Assembly: GCA_013816325.1 (NCBI GenBank)
Contig: JACDEP010000051.1
Coordinates: 1-13,248, forward strand
Direction: 5' to 3'
DNA from: Methylotenera sp.
GTDB lineage: Bacteria > Pseudomonadota > Gammaproteobacteria > Burkholderiales > Methylophilaceae
DNA length: 13,248 nucleotides
In this document: one piece after another, positions 8,219-13,248 of the stretch
How the letters are laid out: each line of letters opens with the position of its first letter
Numbering within the stretch: the first letter of the stretch is position 1
The notes under the pieces: model-generated
Told to the model about the DNA's origin: nothing
Database searches by the model: none
Seen by the model: only the letters and a program-made list of their open reading frames with translations
Translations under genes and position numbers: made by a program

Positions 8219-8668
8219 GTGACAATCCTTAGACTAAATGTTCAATATGCCAGCAATACAGTTCACATTCCGAGCCGCGCACAATTCAGGAAATGGGTTA
8301 AAGCTGCAATCCGGGTCGAAACAGAAGTTACCATTCGGGTTGTGAACGAAGCAGAAGGCCGCGAATTGAACAGCATGTATCGCGGCAAAGATTACCCGAC
8401 TAATGTATTGACCTTTCCCATGACCGAGGAACCTTATTTGATGGGCGACATCATCATCTGCGCCCCGGTGGTGGAAGCGGAAGCAAAATCCCAAAGCAAA
8501 TCTCTCGAAGCACATTATGCTCATTTAACCGTGCATGGCATCCTGCATTTACACGGTTATGACCATGAAACTGACCCGCAGGCCGAATTGATGGAGGGCC
8601 TGGAGACTGCAATTGTTACGAAATTAAGGTATCCTTCACCTTATCTCATAATAGAGGGTGCCAATTAA
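8219..8668 (+). CDS. ybeY: Endoribonuclease YbeY (16S rRNA maturation)
   Basis: This small metalloprotein of 149 residues acts in 16S rRNA 3'-end processing and ribosome quality control. The zinc motif HGILHLHGYDH is complete (His106, His110, His116). The conserved Arg55 lies in YRGKDYPTNVLTF. Translation appears to begin at GTG 8219, with AGAAGA about nine bases upstream. No ATG is available before the conserved N-terminal region. The stop codon overlaps the corC start in TAATG, which indicates translational coupling. In most relatives ybeY directly follows phoH; here about 3.5 kb separates them. Confidence 0.95.
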   Translation: MTILRLNVQYASNTVHIPSRAQFRKWVKAAIRVETEVTIRVVNEAEGRELNSMYRGKDYPTNVLTFPMTEEPYLMGDIIICAPVVEAEAKSQSKSLEAHYAHLTVHGILHLHGYDHETDPQAELMEGLETAIVTKLRYPSPYLIIEGAN

Positions 8669-9528
8669 TGGCTTCCGACTCGGAAAAGTTAAACAAACCT
8701 GGTTTATTAGAACGTCTCAGCAATTTTTTGCTAAGGGAACCAGAAGATCGTGAACAGCTGGTAGAGCTGTTACACGGTGCCTACGAAAACAATTTGATGG
8801 ATGCAGATTCGCTCGCCATGATTGAGGGCGTACTGCAAGTGTCTGAAATGCAAGTGCGCGATATCATGATCCCGCGCTCACAGATGGATGTCATCGACAT
8901 CACGGATCCTCCCGAAACATTCATTCCGCACGTGATCGAAACCGCCCACTCGCGTTTTCCTGTTATCGAGGATAACAAGAACGATGTGATCGGCATTTTG
9001 TTAGCTAAAGATTTACTGCGCTACTATGCTGGTGAAGATTTTGATGTACGCGATATGCTACGTCCTGCCGTGTTCATCCCGGAAGCCAAGCGTCTGAATA
9101 TCCTGCTCAAGGAATTCCGCAGCAACCGTAACCATATTGCTATTGTTGTAGACGAGTACGGCGGTGTTGCTGGCATGGTCACTATTGAGGATGTACTGGA
9201 ACAGATTGTCGGTGATATTGAAGATGAATACGATTACGACGAGGATGAAGACAACATCATCCAGAACGCTGATGGCCAGTATCGTGTAAAAGCCCTCACT
9301 GAGATTGTGGACTTTAACGAAACCATCGGTACCAGTTTCAGCGATGAAGAATTTTCTACCATAGGTGGCTTGGTAGTGAATCAATTTGGGCACCTGCCTA
9401 AACGCGGCGACGAGGTTACTTTTGAAGGTTTACATGTAAAGGTATTGCGTGCAGATAGCCGGCGCGTACACAGCATGATGATAGAAATGTTGCCAGAACC
9501 CATCGATAACCCAGAATTAACGGATTAA
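8668..9528 (+). CDS. corC: CorC/HlyC family CBS-domain protein (YbeX)
   Basis: This 286-residue cytoplasmic protein belongs to the CorC/YbeX family, linked to magnesium and cobalt efflux and, in enterics, to ribosome metabolism beside ybeY. The order is a short helical N-terminus, a first CBS domain (about 68-125, starting VRDIMIPRSQMDVI), a second CBS domain (about 130-185, including IAIVVDEYGGVAGMVTIEDVLEQIVGDIEDEYD, cited only by its ends VDEYGG and GDIEDEYD), an acidic stretch at about 184-196, and the CorC/HlyC C-terminal domain. The ATG at 8668 overlaps the ybeY stop by one base and has AGAGGG upstream. lnt, which normally follows, is displaced by about 3 kb. Confidence 0.94.
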   Translation: MASDSEKLNKPGLLERLSNFLLREPEDREQLVELLHGAYENNLMDADSLAMIEGVLQVSEMQVRDIMIPRSQMDVIDITDPPETFIPHVIETAHSRFPVIEDNKNDVIGILLAKDLLRYYAGEDFDVRDMLRPAVFIPEAKRLNILLKEFRSNRNHIAIVVDEYGGVAGMVTIEDVLEQIVGDIEDEYDYDEDEDNIIQNADGQYRVKALTEIVDFNETIGTSFSDEEFSTIGGLVVNQFGHLPKRGDEVTFEGLHVKVLRADSRRVHSMMIEMLPEPIDNPELTD

Positions 9529-9625
9529 CGGAACTATATAAATGAAATTCGTTCTTAAACATTCAATTCACTTAATTCTCACGCATCAATAAATACAATC
9601 GCTGATGCCGTATAAGGGGTAAGCT

Positions 9626-10018
9626 ATGAAACGTTCGACTTGGGTAGGTTGTTTTTTTATGAGTGTTTTATTGAGCAATCATGTCCTTGCTGATGAAACG
9701 CCGAGCAGTGAAATTCCCACGGTAGAAAAAGATTTTGTGAATGTTATTCACAAATTCGATAAGAGCAAAATCATTGCTCAATTTGGCGAACCTGCGACTG
9801 CGGATGACGTAAAAATCAAGGATTCAGACAAAGTAGTTGCTTCTATTTGGCATTACCATTTTATTAACACTACGGCAGATGGTACTTATTACGAAACCAC
9901 AGAACTGGACTTCATTGACGACAAAGTTGTGATGGTGGTGTTTTTGAACAATGATGGTTCAGAAGGTAATAACGGTGGAAACAAATATGAGATGCCAGGC
10001 GTAAAACCTGAATTATGA
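9626..10018 (+). CDS. Small exported protein of unknown function, possibly BamE/SmpA-like fold
   Basis: The predicted product has 130 residues. It begins with a clear signal peptide: MKR, then a hydrophobic stretch, with likely cleavage after Ala22 in HVLA-DETP. The mature protein of about 108 residues is acidic and has no Cys at the cleavage site, so it is probably periplasmic and not a lipoprotein. The pattern KSKIIAQFGEP, then VASIWHYHF, then YYETTELDFIDDKVVMVVF resembles the small outer-membrane assembly fold of BamE/SmpA-type proteins (helix, Gly-x-Pro turn, Trp-containing strand, hydrophobic strand). That is only a pattern impression. The end is Gly/Asn-rich (EGNNGGN). AAGGGG lies six bases before the ATG, and a TACAAT (9594-9599) could be the -10 of its own promoter. 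It ends at the strong terminator at 10054-10100. Confidence 0.8.
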   Translation: MKRSTWVGCFFMSVLLSNHVLADETPSSEIPTVEKDFVNVIHKFDKSKIIAQFGEPATADDVKIKDSDKVVASIWHYHFINTTADGTYYETTELDFIDDKVVMVVFLNNDGSEGNNGGNKYEMPGVKPEL

Positions 10019-10053
10019 TTTAATAGCTAAACAGTTTATAACCAATCGGTATT

Positions 10054-10100
10054 AAAAATTATTAAGGCTCATTTGCTAGCAATGAGCCTTAATAATTTTT
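10054..10100. terminator. Strong bidirectional intrinsic terminator
   Basis: A perfect 19-bp inverted repeat has left arm AAAAATTATTAAGGCTCAT (10054-10072), a nine-base loop (10073-10081) and right arm 10082-10100 ending in TTTTT. The GC-rich core is AAGGCTCAT. T-runs appear on both strands, so it can end both the exported-protein gene (stop at 10018) and the convergent secreted-protein gene (stop at 10137). Confidence 0.93.
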
Positions 10101-10136
10101 TAATCAATTCCATGATTTAATGATTTAGCTCAATAA

Positions 10137-11381
10137 CTATGGTCTACCATAGTGCATCGGCAAGAATTGCAATTTATCCCATGGAAAACCATTTAACACC
10201 GCATATGCTGCTTTATATTCATAAAGCGCTGGATAAGGGTTTGGTTTACCTAACATAGTATATGAATCAGCATTCTGAGCACGGATACCTATAGAACCCG
10301 CTTTATCCCACACAATAAAACCATACTTTTGCGCAGCTTTTGCAATAATCTTGCCGGCTTTGGTCATTGGCAATGCATCCACGTTTACACTAGGGTTTAA
10401 ACGAAACCGTTGACCTTCAGCAATACGATTAGATGCATTATTTGGGTTATACCCGTCAGAGCGGTTAGCAGGCCATGAAAATATGCTCGCTTTCTCCACA
10501 TCTACCAATGCGATACCGATTGCGTGCTTGATTTCACCACGTTTTAACTCCTCCGCAGTGATCTGGCCACCTACAAATGGCAAACCGGTTGCCGTAGTTC
10601 CGTAATTCTTCTGAAAAATACCTTGGCCGTATGATGCACTTGCAAGCTTGCCGCCCCAGCATGAACTCCATTTACCATAAGCATCTTTTTTTGCGACCCA
10701 GAGTTCCCAGATAGTGTGGCTAGAAGGCTGGTAAATAGTCATTTCACCATCCGTACCTGATGCTTGTTTTGCTATAGATGGAATAGGCACTGCGCTCACC
10801 ATGCTAGTGAAAACAGGATCAACCCAGCCTTTTTTCTGGCAGTCATTGAAAGCCACCTTCACGGTAGGTGCACCAGCTTGCGCCACATAAATCGGGCTAG
10901 AATATGAACTGGTATTGATGTTGACGTTGTTATAGTAAGCGATTTTTTGCCTTACAAACTCTTTAACGAAGTTAGATGAGTTTGTATGCAGTACAACATT
11001 GGTTGGTATAGGTTTATACCAGAAGCTAGTGGTTGCAAAGATATTATCTGTCAGCAACCCAGTAGAGGTAGCTGTACTGGTAGGAGTTGCTAATGACAAT
11101 GTGCCAGATGTAGATGTACTACTAGTCGTTGTTGTGGGAGCAGTCGTAGTGGTATTTGTACTAGTAGTTGGAGCAGTACTTGTACTAGTGGTAGGAGTGC
11201 TAGTTGTACTAGTGCTTAATGTAGTTGACTTAGTAGTTGTACCGGAAGCACAAGGAGTCCCACTATAAGAAACTTTCCCAGTGGAGCTTGTGCATTTGTA
11301 TATCGTAGCGTAAGAGGTATTAATACTCAATACGCATAAAGATGAAAATAAAATACTCAGGCTAAATGATTTAGCATTCAT
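10137..11381 (-). CDS. Secreted DUF4124-like protein with Thr/Ser linker and uncharacterised C-terminal domain
   Basis: This 414-residue protein has a signal peptide with likely cleavage after Ala25 (NTSYA-TIYKC). Next is a short module IYKCTSSTGKVSYSGTPC (Cys30 and Cys44) matching the DUF4124 pattern of exported proteobacterial proteins. A linker almost entirely of Thr and Ser follows (about 46-108). The C-terminal domain (about 111-414) contains GTDGEMTIYQPSSHTIWELW, SSCWGGKL, TGLPFVGGQITAEELKRGEI, HAIGIALVDV, EGQRFRLNPS, AAQKYGFIVWDKAG and a Pro-rich end. From memory, similar domains occur in unnamed secreted proteins of Actinobacteria; I cannot verify this here. No catalytic motif is recognised. 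The two Cys of the C-terminal domain could form a disulfide. The ATG at 11381 has AAAGGA upstream. Its leader of more than 250 bases carries a cyclic-di-GMP riboswitch, which suggests a role in surface attachment, matrix or the motile-sessile switch (inference). Confidence 0.85.
   Translation of the reverse strand: MNAKSFSLSILFSSLCVLSINTSYATIYKCTSSTGKVSYSGTPCASGTTTKSTTLSTSTTSTPTTSTSTAPTTSTNTTTTAPTTTTSSTSTSGTLSLATPTSTATSTGLLTDNIFATTSFWYKPIPTNVVLHTNSSNFVKEFVRQKIAYYNNVNINTSSYSSPIYVAQAGAPTVKVAFNDCQKKGWVDPVFTSMVSAVPIPSIAKQASGTDGEMTIYQPSSHTIWELWVAKKDAYGKWSSCWGGKLASASYGQGIFQKNYGTTATGLPFVGGQITAEELKRGEIKHAIGIALVDVEKASIFSWPANRSDGYNPNNASNRIAEGQRFRLNPSVNVDALPMTKAGKIIAKAAQKYGFIVWDKAGSIGIRAQNADSYTMLGKPNPYPALYEYKAAYAVLNGFPWDKLQFLPMHYGRP
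11160..11213 (-). repeat. Degenerate 24-bp repeats in the Thr/Ser linker
   Basis: ACTAGT recurs at 11160, 11184 and 11208, exactly 24 bases apart, and the two complete 24-bp units share 18 of 24 bases. On the coding strand this is an eight-residue period such as TTSTPTTS / TSTAPTTS. It shows that the linker expanded by in-frame repetition. Confidence 0.6.
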
Positions 11382-11434
11382 GGCTGATCCTTTAAATAAA
11401 AATAAATAGATTGAGCTGGAAATAGCTTATTGAG

Positions 11435-11481
11435 AAAAAATAAGGGATTTTTCAGAACATTCAAGGCAGCCACTGAAAATC
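11435..11481 (-). terminator. Possible intrinsic terminator in the riboswitch leader (expression platform)
   Basis: On the minus strand, GATTTTCAG (11481-11473) can pair with CTGAAAAATC (11455-11446) with one bulged A. The loop is 17 bases, and the 3' arm is followed by CCTTATTTTTT (T-run 11440-11435). It lies about 80 bases after the aptamer and 55 bases before the start codon, so it could stop transcription before the gene. The stem is AT-rich and the loop long, so this is tentative. Confidence 0.4.
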
Positions 11482-11557
11482 TAAGATCACAAAAAGCTTG
11501 GTTTATCTATATTAAATTTCTCTACACAATAGAATATTCAAGTTATCGAAACTTTAC

Positions 11558-11655
11558 ATTTGCGGTCCCGCTATCCTGAAATATATCCATATTTGGACAT
11601 ACTCTTTAGACCGGTGACTTTGCGTCCCTAACTTTTATTAGGTTTGCTAAAGATT
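11558..11655 (-). promoter_or_regulatory. Cyclic-di-GMP class I riboswitch (GEMM-I) aptamer
   Basis: Read on the minus strand, hallmark GEMM-I elements appear in order. AGCAAACC (11648-11641) opens a hairpin CCTAAT-AAAA-GTTAGG. GGGACGCAAAG (11628-11618) follows, then CACCGGTCTAAA (11616-11605), a variable stem, and AGGATAGCGGGACCG (11577-11563). CGGTC of the third element can pair with GACCG of the last, closing the second helix as in the known ligand-binding fold. The 5' strand of the first helix (AAATCTTTA before GCAAACC) is poorer than the usual GCA-AGGGCAAACC form. The aptamer lies about 180 bases before the ATG of the secreted Thr/Ser-rich protein and after the mscL terminator, so that gene is the target. 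Members of the class bind c-di-GMP and can act as on or off switches; the direction is unknown here. Confidence 0.85.
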
Positions 11656-11810
11656 TATTTAAACATAATAAAAATTTGAATGCAAACATACTTTCATATA
11701 TCTATCAGTGTGTTACCTCTCACATTCATAAATAATTTCTTAGAACCTAGCGGAATCCGGCGCGGAATAAAGCATTTCATAGCAATATAACTATTTTAAA
11801 AATTTCCCAT
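11656..11810. other. AT-rich spacer between mscL terminator and riboswitch
   Basis: I see no gene here. It must hold the minus-strand promoter for the riboswitch transcript. TTGCAT (11685-11680) with TTAAAT (11662-11657) has a 17-base spacer, but would start transcription too close to the aptamer core. TATTAT (11670-11665) would place the start better but lacks a good -35. Two CGGAAT copies 12 bases apart (11751 and 11763) are unexplained. Confidence 0.4.
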
Positions 11811-11843
11811 AAAAAATAAAAAGCCAATTGATTTTTCAATCGG
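11811..11843 (-). terminator. Intrinsic terminator of mscL
   Basis: On the minus strand CCGATTGA (11843-11836), an AAAA loop and TCAATTGG (11831-11824) form an eight-pair stem with one G-U pair, followed by CTTTTTATTTTTT. The stop codon of mscL is about 20 bases earlier. On the plus strand the same stem has an A-C mismatch, so it mainly serves mscL and insulates the riboswitch gene from mscL transcription. Confidence 0.8.
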
Positions 11844-11862
11844 ATTTTTATGTAATTAATTT

Positions 11863-12285
11863 TTATTTTTTTAGAGAATCGCGAATCTCACGCAACAAAG
11901 TCACTTCTTCAGGCGGCGCTAAAGGGACCAATGCTGGCTCTGTTTTTTTTAATTTATTCATTTGTTTTACCATCAGGAAAATGATGAAAGCGAGAATAAT
12001 AAAATTTAGGATAATCGTAAAAAAATTACCATAAGCGAGCATAGGTACTCCCGCTTTTTTAAGTGCATCGTAGGTTTGTGGTAGGCCAGTCGGACCTTCT
12101 GCCAACTTGATAAACATATTAGAAAAATCCAAACCACCAACTACTTTACTGACCACAGGCATGATGATGTCATTCACTAGCGAATCTACAATCTTGCCGA
12201 AGGCCGCGCCTATTATTACGCCAACCGCAAGATCCATCACATTGCCTTTAAGAGCAAACTCTTTAAATTCTGATTTAATGCTCAT
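11863..12285 (-). CDS. mscL: Large-conductance mechanosensitive channel MscL
   Basis: This inner-membrane channel opens under strong membrane tension to release solutes during hypo-osmotic shock. It has 140 residues, close to the 136 of the E. coli protein. It starts with the amphipathic MSIKSEFKEFALKGNVMDLAVG, here named by its ends MSIKSEF and NVMDLAVG. The first membrane helix (about 15-45) contains GVIIGAAFGKIV and the conserved NDIIMP. A periplasmic loop follows, then a second helix (about 86-107, FFTIILNFIILAFIIFLMV) and a charged C-terminal helix ending LLREIRDSLKK. GGAG lies seven bases before the ATG, a good ribosome-binding site. It is a single-gene unit with its own terminator, divergent from lnt. 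Confidence 0.97.
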   Translation of the reverse strand: MSIKSEFKEFALKGNVMDLAVGVIIGAAFGKIVDSLVNDIIMPVVSKVVGGLDFSNMFIKLAEGPTGLPQTYDALKKAGVPMLAYGNFFTIILNFIILAFIIFLMVKQMNKLKKTEPALVPLAPPEEVTLLREIRDSLKK

Positions 12286-12416
12286 GCTCTTTCTCCGGTA
12301 ATGACTTCTGAATGGCTGACTTTGCTTGCACGCTTATAACCTTGCGTTATCAATACTAGGCACAGCAAGCATTGCCTGTCAACATTACGTCCTCCCTATA
12401 AAACTTATTATTAATT

Positions 12417-12445
12417 TTGTTCACTCATGCTGTACAAGCTACAAT
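12417..12445 (+). promoter_or_regulatory. Candidate promoter immediately upstream of lnt
   Basis: TTGTTC (12417-12422) and TACAAT (12440-12445) are separated by 17 bases. The -10 ends only seven bases before the ATG at 12453, so transcription would begin at or next to the start codon. No Shine-Dalgarno sequence is present in the gap, which agrees with a leaderless message. Confidence 0.4.
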
Positions 12446-12452
12446 TCAGCCC

Positions 12453-13248
12453 ATGAAATCTATCAGCAAGAATCAGTATTTCCAACCTGCAATTGTGTTT
12501 TTATTAGGTGCGACCTGTGTATTAGGCTTTGCGCCTTATTATTTTTATCCGGCCAGCATTCTATCCATATTAGGGTTATGTGCCTTTTGGTATCGTGCGC
12601 GTTCCATTAGGCAAACTTTTAATCTAGGTTTAATTTACGGCTTAGGCTTATACCTGATAGGCATTTACTGGATCTATATCAGCCTCCATGACTTTGGCCA
12701 TATGCCCGCTTTTATGGCAGGTTTTTTTACATTTTTGCTTGCAGCTTTTATGGCTTTATTTCCCGCGTTAGTCGGCGCTTTAAGCAAATGGCTTAGCCAG
12801 AATCAGTTAAAATATATGGTGATTGCCATTCCAGTTTTCTGGGCATTATCAGATTGGATAAGAAGCTGGATATTCACTGGGTTTCCTTGGCTTACTATGG
12901 GCTACTCACAAGTACCCTACAGCCCACTTGCTGGTTATGTTCCTATTATTGGCGTGTATGGCGTATCCATGATTACAGTATTGATAGCGAGCCTGATGGC
13001 CTTGCTATGGGTTAACCGCTCTACTTACCATCCATTGAAATATTCGATATTTGCATTGGTGTTGGTGATACCCATTACCGGTGGCTTGCTAAAGTTTATT
13101 CAATGGACTACACCTGTTGGCAAGCCTATTTCTGTGGCCTTGCTGCAAGGCAATATTTCGCAGCACTTAAAATGGTCGCCGGAGTTCGCACAAAAAACCA
13201 TCGATTTATACGTAGACATGGAAAAAAATACCAAATCAGATTTAGTGG
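12453..13248 (+). CDS. lnt: Apolipoprotein N-acyltransferase Lnt, N-terminal part (3' end outside window)
   Basis: This inner-membrane enzyme transfers an acyl chain to the N-terminal Cys of lipoproteins, the last step of lipoprotein maturation. The visible 265 residues show several hydrophobic membrane helices, IGIYWIYISLHDFG, the family motif FTGFPWLTMGYSQ, and the start of the nitrilase-like domain (VALLQGNISQHLKWSP). The sequence stops before the segment that carries the catalytic Glu-Lys-Cys residues, so activity cannot be judged. The ATG at 12453 gives MKSISKNQYF and a correct first helix. There is no clear ribosome-binding site. In relatives lnt directly follows corC; here it lies about 2.9 kb after corC, beyond two minus-strand genes, and appears to have its own promoter. 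Confidence 0.93.
   Translation, partial: MKSISKNQYFQPAIVFLLGATCVLGFAPYYFYPASILSILGLCAFWYRARSIRQTFNLGLIYGLGLYLIGIYWIYISLHDFGHMPAFMAGFFTFLLAAFMALFPALVGALSKWLSQNQLKYMVIAIPVFWALSDWIRSWIFTGFPWLTMGYSQVPYSPLAGYVPIIGVYGVSMITVLIASLMALLWVNRSTYHPLKYSIFALVLVIPITGGLLKFIQWTTPVGKPISVALLQGNISQHLKWSPEFAQKTIDLYVDMEKNTKSDLV

Noticed and set aside
9542..9592. 16-codon open frame (MKFVLKHS...) between corC and the exported protein
   Set aside because: It has only a poor ribosome-binding site and no similarity or signal that separates it from chance.
4945..10080. GCTAGC present in three intergenic spots (4945, 6982, 10075)
   Set aside because: The same hexamer also occurs inside genes (for example near 2975), so it is not a specific intergenic signal.
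10999..11268. Plus-strand open frame rich in Val and Leu opposite the secreted protein gene
   Set aside because: It is the antisense shadow of the Thr/Ser linker (Thr and Ser codons read backwards give Val and Leu), with no ribosome-binding site or recognisable domain.
12336..12350. Inverted repeat ATAAC-CTTGC-GTTAT upstream of mscL
   Set aside because: The stem is only five pairs and AT-rich, with no T-run. It could be part of an mscL promoter region but cannot be supported.
12326..12610. Plus-strand open frame of 94 codons overlapping the mscL-lnt gap and lnt start
   Set aside because: It is out of frame with lnt, Cys-rich without pattern, and lacks a ribosome-binding site. The lnt frame explains the region.

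Overview
The window looks like a chromosomal segment of a betaproteobacterium with moderate GC, most likely a methylotroph of the Methylophilaceae type or a close relative. That placement is an inference from gene content, from the EnvZ, CysG and MiaB sequence character, and from the Calvin-type class II aldolase. No marker gene in the window proves it.

Left part (1-4734): the 3' end of an EnvZ-like sensor kinase meets cysG (siroheme synthase, minus strand) tail to tail. The two stop codons share a six-base palindrome. Reading away from cysG, miaB (tRNA methylthiotransferase) and phoH (PhoH/YbeZ ATPase) begin the conserved miaB-phoH-ybeY-corC-lnt order.

Middle part (4735-8218): that order is interrupted by a carbon-metabolism module. 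fba (fructose-bisphosphate aldolase) and tpiA (triosephosphate isomerase) lie on the plus strand and converge on fbp (fructose-1,6-bisphosphatase). Together they interconvert triose phosphates and fructose-6-phosphate, which suits gluconeogenesis or ribulose monophosphate regeneration. A good sigma-70-like promoter with an overlapping perfect 16-bp palindrome precedes fba. Four 15-bp tandem repeats sit on the tpiA stop codon.

Right part (8219-13248): ybeY and corC resume the conserved order and overlap by one base. A second insertion follows. It holds a small exported protein, a strong bidirectional terminator, a long secreted Thr/Ser-rich protein on the minus strand, and mscL on the minus strand. 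lnt then resumes on the plus strand and runs off the right edge.

The most interesting element is a cyclic-di-GMP class I (GEMM-I) riboswitch aptamer on the minus strand at about 11558-11655. It lies in the long leader of the secreted protein gene (10137-11381). The protein has a signal peptide, a DUF4124-like Cys-containing module, a Thr/Ser linker and a roughly 300-residue C-terminal domain of unknown function. A bulged hairpin followed by a T-run at 11435-11481 may be the riboswitch expression platform. This points to an uncharacterised secreted surface or matrix factor under second-messenger control.
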